From: Streptomyces sp. AC550_RSS872
Lineage (GTDB): Bacteria > Actinomycetota > Actinomycetes > Streptomycetales > Streptomycetaceae
Length of the DNA: 64,000 nucleotides
Direction of reading: 5' to 3'
Assembly: GCF_019049285.1 (NCBI RefSeq)
Contig: NZ_JAGMUL010000003.1
Location: forward strand, 1-64,000
Position numbers and translations under genes: made by a program. Shown piece by piece: positions 8,850-17,951 of the stretch. The first letter of the stretch is position 1; every line of letters starts with the position of its first letter. The notes beneath the pieces were generated by a model that saw only the letters and a program-made list of their open reading frames with translations, searched no databases and was not told the origin of the DNA.

Positions 8850-9692
8850 CTACGGCAGCTCGAACCCCGGATCCATCCCACCCAGCGCCGTCGCGCACAG
8901 GCAGTCCCGCTCGTCGTTCGCCGGCAGCGCGGCCACCGCGTCGAACAGCACCCCCCGCAGTCGGTCCACGTTGGCCGCGAACACCCGCAGCACCTCGTCG
9001 TGCGAGACGCCCTCGCCGGTCTCGGCGCCCGCGTCGAGGTCGGTGACCAGCGTCAAGGACGTGTAGCAGAGCTCGAGTTCACGGGCGAGCGTCGCCTCGG
9101 GGTGGCCGGTCATGCCCACCACCGACCAGCCCTGAGCCTGGTGCCAATACGATTCGGCACGGGTCGAGAAGCGGGGCCCCTCGATCACGACCAGCGTGCC
9201 GCCGTCGACCGGCTCCCAGTCCCGTCCTCGCGCCGCCTTCAGCGCTGCCGCGCGGCCGGTGGGGCAGTAGGGGTCGGCCAGGGAGACGTGCACCACGTTG
9301 GGCACGGAGCCGTCGGGCAGCGGCAGCCCGTCGAAGTACGTGCCGACCCGGGACTTCGTACGGTCGACCAGCTGGTCCGGCACCAGCAGCGTGCCCGGCC
9401 CGTACTCGGGGCGCAGGCCGCCGACCGCGCAGGGGCCGAGGATCTGGCGGGCGCCGAGCGAGCGCAGCGCCCAGAGGTTGGCCCGGTAGTTGATGCGGTG
9501 CGGTGGCAGATGGTGCCCGCGTCCGTGCCGGGGCAGGAAGGCGACCCGGCGGCCGGCGATCTCGCCGAGGAAGAGGGAGTCACTGGGCGGCCCGTACGGG
9601 GTGTCCACCTGTATCTCGGTCACGTCGTCGAGGAACGAGTAGAAGCCGGAGCCACCGATCACGCCGAGTTCGACGTTCGCCTTGTTCGCCAT
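8850..9692 (-). CDS. mtnP: S-methyl-5'-thioadenosine phosphorylase
   Basis: This 280-aa enzyme phosphorolyses methylthioadenosine to adenine and methylthioribose-1-phosphate, in the methionine salvage of polyamine and related pathways. It is a trimeric PNP/MTAP family member: the phosphate-binding GVIGGSGFY is at residues 10-18, then FLPRHGRGHHLPPHRINYRAN, and the purine-site stretch MTGHPEATLAREL near residue 205. The start is ATG 9692. The HGRGHxxPPHxINYRAN pattern favours MTAP over plain purine nucleoside phosphorylase, but some actinobacterial relatives accept other purine nucleosides. Confidence 0.9.
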   Translation of the reverse strand: MANKANVELGVIGGSGFYSFLDDVTEIQVDTPYGPPSDSLFLGEIAGRRVAFLPRHGRGHHLPPHRINYRANLWALRSLGARQILGPCAVGGLRPEYGPGTLLVPDQLVDRTKSRVGTYFDGLPLPDGSVPNVVHVSLADPYCPTGRAAALKAARGRDWEPVDGGTLVVIEGPRFSTRAESYWHQAQGWSVVGMTGHPEATLARELELCYTSLTLVTDLDAGAETGEGVSHDEVLRVFAANVDRLRGVLFDAVAALPANDERDCLCATALGGMDPGFELP

Positions 9693-9724
9693 GTCCGCAC
9701 CCTAACCGCACCCGCAAACGCAGA

Positions 9725-9754
9725 GGACCCCGTCGCCGGAGGGCGACAGGGTCC
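9725..9754. terminator. Terminator of the FmdB-type gene
   Basis: Thirteen-base arms GGACCCCGTCGCC and GGCGACAGGGTCC, with one mismatch, flank a four-base loop. The hairpin lies between the minus-strand zinc ribbon gene and mtnP, just past the former's stop. Confidence 0.7.
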
Positions 9755-9790
9755 CGTAAGAAGTGCGTCCTACGTGCCCGTAGGAAATGC

Positions 9791-10117
9791 TTACGCGGCG
9801 GAGCTGCTGGAGGAGGTGCCCGCGCTCGACGACTTCGACTCCGAGGACGACGAAGAGGACGACGTCGAGGAGGAAGAGGACGAGTCCGACGAAGTGGACG
9901 TCGACGACTTCGACGACGCCGGCGAGCTGCTCGACGAGGAGCCGCGGCTGTCGTTGCGGTAGAAGCCGGAGCCCTTGAAGACGATGCCGACCGCGGAGAA
10001 CACCTTCTTGAGGCGGCCCTGGCAGCTGGGGCACTCGGTCAGAGCGTCGTCGGTGAACTTCTGCACCGCTTCGAGACCCTCGCCGCACTCGGTGCACTGG
10101 TACTGATAGGTGGGCAC
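9791..10117 (-). CDS. FmdB family zinc-ribbon protein, Ser-rich tail
   Basis: This is a 108-aa protein with an N-terminal FmdB/CxxC zinc ribbon: MPTYQYQCTECG and ECPSCQG give Cys8, Cys11, Cys29 and Cys32. The ribbon ends at about residue 53 (GIVFKGSGFYRND). The second half is almost entirely serine with a few Lys, Ala and Thr, a disordered tail. FmdB was first described as a regulatory protein of amide-hydrolase operons, but most members have no known role. The start is GTG 10117, with AGGAGG upstream. The leader carries a CIRCE-like element at 10128-10154, so repression by the heat-shock regulator HrcA is likely. Confidence 0.9.
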   Translation of the reverse strand: MPTYQYQCTECGEGLEAVQKFTDDALTECPSCQGRLKKVFSAVGIVFKGSGFYRNDSRGSSSSSSPASSKSSTSTSSDSSSSSSTSSSSSSSESKSSSAGTSSSSSAA

Positions 10118-10127
10118 TGTCTTCCTC

Positions 10128-10154
10128 CTGGCACTCTCACTCGATGAGTGCTAA
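10128..10154. promoter_or_regulatory. CIRCE-like element (HrcA operator)
   Basis: Arms CTGGCACTC (10128-10136) and GAGTGCTAA (10146-10154) flank a nine-base spacer. The known CIRCE is TTAGCACTC-N9-GAGTGCTAA. The right arm is perfect, the left keeps seven of nine bases, and the spacing is exact. The element directly precedes the ribosome site of the FmdB-type gene on the minus strand. Confidence 0.85.
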
Positions 10155-10184
10155 CGACGAACCATAGTGACGTATTCCAGCCGC

Positions 10185-11477
10185 TCAGTCCACTGCCACC
10201 GGCACGCGGTGACCGACGCCACGTGCCACGGTGCGGCCGCGGGGCCGTGCCACCAGCCGTGAGCGCAGTGCCACCAGGGTCGCCAGGGCCAGCAGGGTCC
10301 CGCCCATCGGCACCAGGAATCCGGCGCCGCCCCAGAAGCGGTCCTCCAGCTGTCCGGCGACGGTGACCGCGGCGGCCTGGCCGAGTGCGACCGCGCCCGT
10401 GAGCCACGTGAAGGCCTCGGTGCGGGCGCCGGCCGGGACCAGGCTCTCGACCAGCGTGTAGCCGGTGATCAGCGCGGGCGCGATGCACATGCCGACCAGC
10501 AGACCGAGGCCGGCCAGGACGAGCACCGAGTGTGCGGCCCACAGACCGGACGCGGCCAGCGCGAGCGCGGCGTATCCGACGAGGAGGCGGCGCTGCGGGG
10601 CCACCTTCCACGCGATGGCGCCGCAGACGATGCCGGAGAGCATGTTGCCGGCGGCGAAGGTGCCGTACAGGACGCCGTTGAGTCCGGGTTCGCCGATGGA
10701 CTCGGTGAACGCGGCCAGGGAGACCTGCATGCCGCCGAAGACGGAACCGATGCCGAGGAAGGTCACGATCAGCACGCGCACTCCGGGGACGCGGAGCGCG
10801 GAAGTGTGCTCCACGCGCGCGTGCCCGGCGACGGCGACCGACGGCTGGGTGCTCTTCTGCGCGGCGAACAGCAGACCGCCCAGCAGTGTGAGCGCGGCCT
10901 CCGTGACCAGGCCCGCGGCCGGGTCGACGGCGGTGCACAGGGCGGTGGCCAGCAGCGGGCCGACGACGAAGGTCAGCTCGTCCGTGACCGACTCGAAGGC
11001 CGCCGCCGTCGTCATCAGGGGCGAGCCCTGGAGCTTCACGCCCCAGCGGGCCCGCACCATGGGGCCGATCTGCGGTACCGAGGCGCCGGTGGGCACGGCC
11101 GCCACGAACAGCGCCCACAGAGGCGCCTCGGCCAGCGCGAGCGCCGTCAGCGTCAGACCGGACAGCACGTGCACCAGGACGCCGGGGAGCAGGACGGCGC
11201 GCTGCCCGTAGCGGTCGGCGAGGCGGCCGCTGTAGGGAGCGAACAGCGCCATGGAGACGCCGGTGACGGCCGCGGCGGCGCCCGCCGCACCGTAGGAACC
11301 GGTGGTGTGCTGCACCAGCAGCACGATGGAGATGGTCAGCATCGCGAACGGCTGGCGCGCCGCGAAGCCGGGGAGCAGGAACGTCCAGGCGCCGCGGGTG
11401 CGCAGCAGCTGTCCGTATCCCGGGCGGGAGGAGGCCGGCGAGTCCTTCGACTGCTCGGTGGTGACCGTGGACGCCAC
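10185..11477 (-). CDS. MFS transporter
   Basis: This is a 430-aa major facilitator superfamily protein with twelve predicted membrane segments, most like drug-efflux-type exporters. The MFS loop 2-3 motif appears as APYSGRLADRYGQRAVLLPG. The N-terminus is short and cytoplasmic. I chose GTG 11477, with AGAAAGG nine bases upstream; the frame is open to 11579, but that adds an Arg-rich stretch unlike family N-termini. It is followed on the same strand by the FmdB-type gene 67 bases on, with the CIRCE-like element between. The substrate is unknown. Confidence 0.85.
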   Translation of the reverse strand: MASTVTTEQSKDSPASSRPGYGQLLRTRGAWTFLLPGFAARQPFAMLTISIVLLVQHTTGSYGAAGAAAAVTGVSMALFAPYSGRLADRYGQRAVLLPGVLVHVLSGLTLTALALAEAPLWALFVAAVPTGASVPQIGPMVRARWGVKLQGSPLMTTAAAFESVTDELTFVVGPLLATALCTAVDPAAGLVTEAALTLLGGLLFAAQKSTQPSVAVAGHARVEHTSALRVPGVRVLIVTFLGIGSVFGGMQVSLAAFTESIGEPGLNGVLYGTFAAGNMLSGIVCGAIAWKVAPQRRLLVGYAALALAASGLWAAHSVLVLAGLGLLVGMCIAPALITGYTLVESLVPAGARTEAFTWLTGAVALGQAAAVTVAGQLEDRFWGGAGFLVPMGGTLLALATLVALRSRLVARPRGRTVARGVGHRVPVAVD

Positions 11478-11724
11478 GGCCCGTGCCTTTCTGCCGCCTG
11501 GTAGCGCGACCCCGTCGGGTGGGGGGCGGCGCCGAGAGCTGTCCTGTCGCGCGGAACTGCGGTAGATACCGGCGTCCACTGAGGAGGGACGTCCCGGCCG
11601 CCATACGGTCGCGCCAGCTCTGCGTCAGGCAGAGGTGGTTCGATCTAGGGGTACGCCTGCATAGTACAGGGGGCACGGGCCGTTGACCTTGTGAACCTGA
11701 GCACTACGGGCGCTCGGCCTGCGA

Positions 11725-13221
11725 TCAGGGCTTCCGGTTCGTCCCCAGCCATCCGGCCAGCTTGCCGCCCGCCCCCACCGCGCGCAGCCGGCGCTCGGCG
11801 GCGTCCCGTACCGGGTCCGTGGCGACCACGAGGAGTTCGTCCCCGCGTCGCAGCACTGTCGTCGGCAGCGGAACGAACGATTTTCCCTCGCGGACGACGA
11901 GGGTGACGGCGGACCCGGCGGGCAGCCGCAGCTCGTTGACCTCGACGCCGTGCATCTTGGAGCCCTCGGGGATGGCGAAGGACAGCAGATGCCCGCGCAG
12001 CCGCTCCAGGGGCGCCGACTCGATGCCGAGGTCGGCGGGCTCGGGTTCCCCGCCGAGCCGCAGCTTGCGCGCGAACCACGGCAGGGTCGGCCCCTGGAGC
12101 AGCGTGTAGACGACGACCAGGATGAAGACGATGTTGAAGATGCGGCGGCTGTCGTCGATGCCGCTCACCATGGGGATGGTCGCCAGGATGATGGGCACGG
12201 CGCCGCGCAGCCCGGCCCAGGACATCAGGGCCTGCTCCCGCCAGGGGACACCGAACGGCACCAGGCACACGACGACGCTCAGCGGGCGGGCCACCATGGT
12301 CAGCACCAGCCCGATGACGAGCGCGGGCAGGATGTCGTCGCCCAGCTCGTGCGGGGTGACCAGGAGGCCGAGCAGGACGAACATGCCGATCTGGGCGATC
12401 CAGCCGACCCCGTCCGCGAACCCGCGCGTGGCCGGCCAGTGCGGCAGCTTGGCGTTGCCCATGACCATCGAGGCGAGATAGACCGCCAGGAAGCCGCTGC
12501 CGTGCGCCATCGCGCCGGCCGCGTAGGCGGCGACGGCGATGGCCATGACGGCGATCGGGTAGAGACCGGAGGCGGGCAGCGCCACGTGCCTGAGGCCCCA
12601 GGCGCCCAGCCAGCCCACCGCGAGACCGATGGCGGCGCCGATGGCGAGCTCCAGCATGATCTCGCCCAGCAGCACGTACGAGTGCTCGATCGGACCGTGC
12701 GTGGAGAAGGCGACCACCAGGATGACCACGGGGGCGTCGTTGAAGCCGGACTCGGCCTCCAGGGTGCCGGTCACGCGTGAGGGGAGCGGAATCCTCCGTA
12801 GTACGGAGAACACCGCCGCGGCGTCGGTCGAGGAGACGACCGCCCCGATGATCAGCGCCTGCCGGACCTCCAGCCCGATCAGATAGTGCGCGGCCGCCGC
12901 CGTGACCCCGACGCTCACCGTGACCCCGACCAGCGCCAGCGCGGTGGCGGCCGGAAGGGCCGGCTTGATCTCCTTCCACTTCGTGCCGAGACCGCCCTCG
13001 GCCAGGATCACGACCAGTGCCGCGTACCCGATGACCTGGGTCAGCTCGGCGTCGTCGAAGCGGATGCCGCCGATGCCGTCCTGGCCCATGAGGACGCCGA
13101 TGCCCAGGTACACGAGCAGGCTGGGGAGCCCGCTGCGCGAGGAGATCCGGACCGCGGCGACGGCGACGAGCAGGACGAGCGAGCAGACGAGCAGGAGCTG
13201 GTTGAGGTCGTGGACAGTCAG
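11725..13221 (-). CDS. K+(Na+)/H+ antiporter, CPA1 family with TrkA-C domain
   Basis: This is a 498-aa antiporter that exchanges monovalent cations for protons. About twelve membrane helices cover residues 1-390; the ion-site helix pattern is visible in SSTDAAAVFSVLRR, and ESGFNDAPVVI follows. The C-terminus (about 410-485) is a TrkA-C/RCK_C ligand-binding domain. This is the layout of NhaP2/CvrA-type potassium/proton antiporters. The likely start is CTG 13221, giving LTVHDLNQLLLV, with GGGAAGGGAA upstream; GTG 13251 is the alternative and would add ten residues. It is divergent from the penicillin acylase gene. Confidence 0.88.
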   Translation of the reverse strand: MTVHDLNQLLLVCSLVLLVAVAAVRISSRSGLPSLLVYLGIGVLMGQDGIGGIRFDDAELTQVIGYAALVVILAEGGLGTKWKEIKPALPAATALALVGVTVSVGVTAAAAHYLIGLEVRQALIIGAVVSSTDAAAVFSVLRRIPLPSRVTGTLEAESGFNDAPVVILVVAFSTHGPIEHSYVLLGEIMLELAIGAAIGLAVGWLGAWGLRHVALPASGLYPIAVMAIAVAAYAAGAMAHGSGFLAVYLASMVMGNAKLPHWPATRGFADGVGWIAQIGMFVLLGLLVTPHELGDDILPALVIGLVLTMVARPLSVVVCLVPFGVPWREQALMSWAGLRGAVPIILATIPMVSGIDDSRRIFNIVFILVVVYTLLQGPTLPWFARKLRLGGEPEPADLGIESAPLERLRGHLLSFAIPEGSKMHGVEVNELRLPAGSAVTLVVREGKSFVPLPTTVLRRGDELLVVATDPVRDAAERRLRAVGAGGKLAGWLGTNRKP

Positions 13222-13479
13222 CGGCCGTTCCCTTCCCTGGCCCGCGCGCACGCGCGCGTGGGCTCACGTACATAGGACACGAAGTGGCGGTTCTCCGCAC
13301 CCAACTACTTCGTTACCTTACCTAACTCTTGACGATTTCTTGACGCTAGTGGGTGCATGATCGAACGTCCGTCCGTGCTGGTTCCCCAGTCCGAGTCAAG
13401 TTGGATCGGACCCTGCGCCTATGGTTGCTCCAGCACTCCAGGACCGCCTGCCTCTCGCGTTAGGACAGCAAGGACAGCG

Positions 13480-16257
13480 ATGCCCCCCAACACCACCGCC
13501 TCCACGGGTCAGAAGCCCGGCAAGTCCGGCAGGAAGAAGGGGCGCAAAGCCCGTCTGATCGTCCTCGTGCTGGTGCTGGCCCTTGTCGGAGGCGTCGGCT
13601 ACGGGGGGTACTGGTCCATCAGCACCGTCCGTGCCTCCTTCCCGCAGACCAAGGGATCACTCACGCTCCCCGGCCTGTCCGGGCCCGTCGACGTGAAGCG
13701 CGACGGCTACGGCATCCCGCAGATCTACGCCTCCTCCGACGCGGACCTGTTCATGGCGCAGGGTTACGTCCAGGCGCAGGACCGCTTCTATGAGATGGAC
13801 GTCCGCCGGCACATGACCTCCGGGCGGCTGTCGGAGATGTTCGGCGAGAGCCAGGTCGACAACGACGAGTTCCTGCGCACCCTGGGCTGGGACCGCGTCG
13901 CCAAGGAGGAGTACGACAAGACGCTGTCGGCGTCCACCAAGAAGTACCTCCAGGCGTACGCCGAGGGAGTCAACGCCTACCTGGACGGCAAGGACAACAA
14001 GGACATCTCCCTGGAGTACGCGGCGCTCGGGTTCACCAACGACTACAAGCCCGAGAAGTGGACCCCGGTCGACTCGCTCGCCTGGCTGAAGGCGATGGCC
14101 TGGGACCTGCGCGGCAACATGCAGGACGAGATCGACCGCGCCCTGATGACCAGCCGCCTCGGCCCCAAGCAGATCCAGGACCTGTACCCGGACTACCCGT
14201 ACGGCCGGAACAAGACGATCGTCCAGACCGGCCAGTACGACGACATCACCAAGACGTTCGAGCAGAGCGGCTCCGCGTCCTCCGCGGGCTCGTCCGGCAG
14301 CGGCACGGCGGGCACGGCCTCCGCCTCGGGCACCAGCGGCCTGCAAAGCCAGCTGGCGGGCCTCCAGAACGTCCTGGACGGCCTCCCGACGGCCGTCGGC
14401 GTGAACGGCAACGGCATCGGCTCCAACTCCTGGGTCGTCGCCGGGAAGCACACCATCACCGGCAAGCCCCTGCTGGCCAACGACCCGCACCTGTCGGCCT
14501 CGCTGCCGTCCGTCTGGTACCAGATGGGCCTGCACTGCCGCGCGGTCTCCAGCAAGTGCCAGTACGACGTCAGCGGCTACACCTTCGCGGGCATGCCCGG
14601 CGTGATCATCGGCCACAACCAGAACATCGCCTGGGGCATGACCAACTCCGGCGTCGACGTCACCGACCTCTACCTGGAGAAGCTCTCCGGCGACGGCTAC
14701 CAGCTCGACGGCAAGACGGTGCCCTTCACCACGCGCGAGGAGACCATCAAGGTCGCCGGCGGCTCGCCCGAGAAGATCGTCGTCCGCGAGACCGAGAACG
14801 GACCCCTGCTGTCCGACCGCAGCTCCGAGCTGGTGAAGGTCGGCAAGAAGGCCACCGTCGACACCGCCGCCCCCGACCGCGGCGACGGCTACGGCATCTC
14901 GCTGCGCTGGACCGCACTGGACCCCGGCACCTCCATGGACGCCGTCTTCGCCATCGACAAGGCGGCGAACTGGACCGACTTCCGCGGCGCGGCCGCCCTG
15001 TTCGACGTGCCCTCGCAGAACCTGATCTACGCCGACACCGAGGACCACATCGGCTACACGCTGCCCGGAAAGATCCCCACGCGCGCGAAGGGCTACGACG
15101 GCTCCGTCCCGGCACCGGGCTGGGACTCCAGGTCGCGCTGGACCGGCTACATCGACGAGGACGAGCTGCCGTACGAGTACAACCCCTCCCGCGGCTACAT
15201 CGTCACCGCCAACCAGGCGGTCGTCGACAAGGCCACGTACCCCTACACGCTCACCACGGACTGGGGCTACGGCGCCCGCAGTCAGCGCATCAACGACCTG
15301 ATCCAGTCGAAGATCGACGGCGGCGGCAAGATCTCCACCGAGGACATGCGCCAGATGCAGCTCGACAACAGCAGCGAGATCGCCAAGTGGCTGGTGCCCA
15401 CTCTGCTGAAGATCGACATCTCCGACAAGCACGTCCGGGACGCGGCGGCCGTCCGGGAGGCACAGGAGCTCCTCGAGGGCTGGGACTACACCCAGGACGC
15501 CGACTCGGCGGCGGCCGCTTACTTCAACGCGGTCTGGCGCAACATCCTCAAGCTGGCCTTCGGCAACAAGCTGCCCAAGGAGCTGCGGGTCAAGGGCCAG
15601 TGCCTGCTGGTCGACCCGGTCAACACCACGGGACCCGTGGACGCGACCGAGACGGTGCGCGAGTGCGGCGAGCGCGATGCCGACCAGGCGCAGCCGGACG
15701 GCGGCGACCGCTGGTTCGAGGTGGTCCGCAACCTCATGGACGACCAGGACAGCGACTGGTGGACGACGCCCGACTCGGGCGCCCGCAAGGGAGCGGTCCA
15801 CAACCGCGACGACCTGTTCAAGCGCGCCATGATCGACGCCCGCTGGGAGCTGACCGCCAAGCTCGGCAAGGACATCGACACCTGGAGCTGGGGCCGGCTG
15901 CACCGCCTGTTCCTGAAGAACCAGACCCTCGGCACCGAGGGCCCCGGTTTCCTCCAGTACATCCTCAACCGCGGCCCCTGGAAGCTCAGCGGCGGCGAGG
16001 CCACGGTCAACGCCTCCGGCTGGAACGCCGCCGGCGGCTACGGCGTGGTCTGGGTGCCGTCGATGCGGATGGTGGTCAACCTCAGCGACCTCGACAAGTC
16101 GAAGTGGATCAACCTCACCGGCGCCTCCGGGCACGCCTACAACGCCCACTACACCGACCAGACCGACAAGTGGGCCAACGGAGAACTGCTCGACTGGTCC
16201 TTCTCGGACGAGGCGGTCAAGGCGAGCACCAGCGACACCCTGGTGCTCAGGCCGTGA
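13480..16257 (+). CDS. Penicillin acylase family protein (Ntn hydrolase)
   Basis: This is a 925-aa exported precursor of the penicillin acylase (S45) family, which hydrolyses amide bonds of beta-lactams, N-acyl homoserine lactones or lipopeptides. A basic N-terminus and one hydrophobic helix (about 28-48) precede the alpha chain, which includes the family stretch AQGYVQAQDRFYEMDVRRH. A Ser/Gly/Thr-rich linker around 280-300 leads to the autocleavage site, where the new N-terminal nucleophile is Ser315 in GIGSNSWVVAG. The beta chain follows and ends at TLVLRP. The start is ATG 13480; an open frame extends 5' to 13357 but lacks family features. It is longer than E. coli PGA. The substrate is unknown; quorum-signal or siderophore acylase activity is possible. 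Confidence 0.9.
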   Translation: MPPNTTASTGQKPGKSGRKKGRKARLIVLVLVLALVGGVGYGGYWSISTVRASFPQTKGSLTLPGLSGPVDVKRDGYGIPQIYASSDADLFMAQGYVQAQDRFYEMDVRRHMTSGRLSEMFGESQVDNDEFLRTLGWDRVAKEEYDKTLSASTKKYLQAYAEGVNAYLDGKDNKDISLEYAALGFTNDYKPEKWTPVDSLAWLKAMAWDLRGNMQDEIDRALMTSRLGPKQIQDLYPDYPYGRNKTIVQTGQYDDITKTFEQSGSASSAGSSGSGTAGTASASGTSGLQSQLAGLQNVLDGLPTAVGVNGNGIGSNSWVVAGKHTITGKPLLANDPHLSASLPSVWYQMGLHCRAVSSKCQYDVSGYTFAGMPGVIIGHNQNIAWGMTNSGVDVTDLYLEKLSGDGYQLDGKTVPFTTREETIKVAGGSPEKIVVRETENGPLLSDRSSELVKVGKKATVDTAAPDRGDGYGISLRWTALDPGTSMDAVFAIDKAANWTDFRGAAALFDVPSQNLIYADTEDHIGYTLPGKIPTRAKGYDGSVPAPGWDSRSRWTGYIDEDELPYEYNPSRGYIVTANQAVVDKATYPYTLTTDWGYGARSQRINDLIQSKIDGGGKISTEDMRQMQLDNSSEIAKWLVPTLLKIDISDKHVRDAAAVREAQELLEGWDYTQDADSAAAAYFNAVWRNILKLAFGNKLPKELRVKGQCLLVDPVNTTGPVDATETVRECGERDADQAQPDGGDRWFEVVRNLMDDQDSDWWTTPDSGARKGAVHNRDDLFKRAMIDARWELTAKLGKDIDTWSWGRLHRLFLKNQTLGTEGPGFLQYILNRGPWKLSGGEATVNASGWNAAGGYGVVWVPSMRMVVNLSDLDKSKWINLTGASGHAYNAHYTDQTDKWANGELLDWSFSDEAVKASTSDTLVLRP

Positions 16258-16277
16258 GCCGCTGACGCTCGAACAGC

Positions 16278-16315
16278 CGAAGGGGCCCTCCACGCGCGCG
16301 TGGAGGGCCCCTTCG
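16278..16315. terminator. Bidirectional terminator, perfect 38-bp palindrome
   Basis: The arm CGAAGGGGCCCTCCACGCG (16278-16296) is followed at once by its exact reverse complement (16297-16315). It sits between the convergent penicillin acylase and cyclo-ligase genes and would serve both strands. Confidence 0.9.
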
Positions 16316-16329
16316 CGAGCAGGGCGGGC

Positions 16330-16950
16330 TCAGGGTTCCCCGAAGCGGCGCACCCCCGACGGTGTCACCACCGCGTGCACCGGCCGGTCGTGCGGCTCCT
16401 CCGGGACGCGCTCGACGACCTCGCAGTCGTACAGCAGCACCACCAGCGAGGGCCGGGCGCCCGCGTGTTCCAGACGGGCGAGGACGCGGTCGTACGACCC
16501 GCCGCCGCGCCCCAGCCGCATCCCGCGCGAGTCGACCGCCAGCCCCGGCAGCAGCACCACGTCGGCCTCGGTCACCGCGTCCGGGCCGAGGTGCTCGCCG
16601 GCGGGCTCGAAGAGGGCCATCTTTCCGCCGTGTTGGACGCGGGCGAGGGAGCCCTCCCCGAAGTAGGCGCCCCAGTCGAGGTCGTTGTCGGGCAGAAGGG
16701 CAGGCAGCAGGACACGCACGCCCCGCGCGCGCAGCGCGTCGAGCAGCGCGAGGGTGCCGGGTTCACTCCCCACGGAGACGTACGCCGCCACCACGCGCGC
16801 GTGCGCCAGCTCGGGCAGCTCCAGCGCCCGTCCGGCCAGCGCGGTGGCCGATACCCGCACGTCATCCGCCGTCAACCTGTCTCTCACGGAGAGGATCTCT
16901 CGCCGCAACACGCGCTTGTCAGGCTCGCTCGGACGTCCGCTGTGACTCAT
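16330..16950 (-). CDS. 5-formyltetrahydrofolate cyclo-ligase
   Basis: This 206-aa cytosolic enzyme uses ATP to convert 5-formyl-THF to 5,10-methenyl-THF, clearing a storage or dead-end form of folate. Family features are the N-terminal DKRVLRREILSVRDRL, AAYVSVGSEPGTLALLDAL, and the nucleotide and folate site RLGRGGGSYDRVLARL. The start is ATG 16950, with GGGAG upstream; an in-frame extension to 17046 runs into the divergent galU leader. Its length is typical of the family (about 190-210 aa). It is divergent from galU with 94 bases between. Confidence 0.92.
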   Translation of the reverse strand: MSHSGRPSEPDKRVLRREILSVRDRLTADDVRVSATALAGRALELPELAHARVVAAYVSVGSEPGTLALLDALRARGVRVLLPALLPDNDLDWGAYFGEGSLARVQHGGKMALFEPAGEHLGPDAVTEADVVLLPGLAVDSRGMRLGRGGGSYDRVLARLEHAGARPSLVVLLYDCEVVERVPEEPHDRPVHAVVTPSGVRRFGEP

Positions 16951-17044
16951 TGGTCGCTCCCGTACCCTTCCCAATGTGCTCATAAGAGAGCCAAATAATC
17001 GGAGCCTCAGATTCCCTACAAAGGCACCGGATAGGGTGGCGGGC

Positions 17045-17947
17045 ATGACTCAGTCCCACCCTCGGATCAGCAAGGCTGTCATCCCCGCAGCGGGTCTCGG
17101 CACCCGCTTCCTGCCGGCCACCAAAGCCACTCCCAAGGAGATGCTGCCGGTCGTCGACAAGCCGGCGATCCAGTACGTGGTCGAAGAGGCCGTGTCCGCG
17201 GGCCTCGACGACGTCCTTATGATCACGGGCCGCAACAAGCGTCCCCTGGAGGACCACTTCGACCGCAACTACGAGCTGGAATCGGCCCTTCAGAAGAAGG
17301 GCGACGCCGACCGGCTCGCGAAGGTGCAGGAGTCCAGCGACCTGGCCACCATGCACTACGTCCGCCAGGGCGACCCGAAGGGACTCGGTCACGCCGTCCT
17401 GTGCGCGGCCCCCCACGTGGGCCACGAGCCCTTCGCCGTCCTCCTCGGCGACGACCTGATCGACCCGCGCGACCCGCTGCTCAAGCGGATGGTCGAGGTG
17501 CAGGAGCAGCACGGCGGCAGTGTCGTCGCGCTGATGGAGGTCGCGCCCGAGCAGATCCACCTCTACGGCTGTGCGGCCGTGGACCCCACCGAGGACAGTG
17601 ACGTGGTCAAGGTGCACGACCTCGTCGAGAAGCCTGCCGCGGCCGACGCCCCGTCCAACTACGCCATCATCGGCCGCTATGTGCTCGACCCGCACATCTT
17701 CGACATACTGCGCAAGACCGAGCCGGGCCGCGGCGGCGAGATCCAGCTCACCGACGCCCTCCAGCAGCTCTCGCAGGACGAGAAGGTCGGCGGCCCGGTG
17801 CACGGCGTCGTCTTCAAGGGCCGTCGCTATGACACCGGCGACCGCGGCGACTACCTGCGTGCCATTGTCAGACTCGCATGCGAACGTGAAGACCTGGGCC
17901 CGGACTTCCGGACCTGGCTTCGCAGTTACGTAGCCGAGGAGATGTAG
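17045..17947 (+). CDS. galU: UTP-glucose-1-phosphate uridylyltransferase
   Basis: This 300-aa enzyme makes UDP-glucose from UTP and glucose-1-phosphate, for cell-wall polysaccharide, trehalose and glycolipid synthesis. The nucleotide-binding N-terminus KAVIPAAGLGTRFLPATKATPKEMLPV is diagnostic, followed by DKPAIQYVVEEA and FAVLLGDDLI. The start is ATG 17045 with a G-rich ribosome site just upstream; an extension to 16976 is possible but would cross the promoter region shared with the cyclo-ligase gene. It ends four bases before the TTG of glp, so the two are probably co-transcribed. Confidence 0.95.
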   Translation: MTQSHPRISKAVIPAAGLGTRFLPATKATPKEMLPVVDKPAIQYVVEEAVSAGLDDVLMITGRNKRPLEDHFDRNYELESALQKKGDADRLAKVQESSDLATMHYVRQGDPKGLGHAVLCAAPHVGHEPFAVLLGDDLIDPRDPLLKRMVEVQEQHGGSVVALMEVAPEQIHLYGCAAVDPTEDSDVVKVHDLVEKPAAADAPSNYAIIGRYVLDPHIFDILRKTEPGRGGEIQLTDALQQLSQDEKVGGPVHGVVFKGRRYDTGDRGDYLRAIVRLACEREDLGPDFRTWLRSYVAEEM

Positions 17948-17951
17948 CGAG

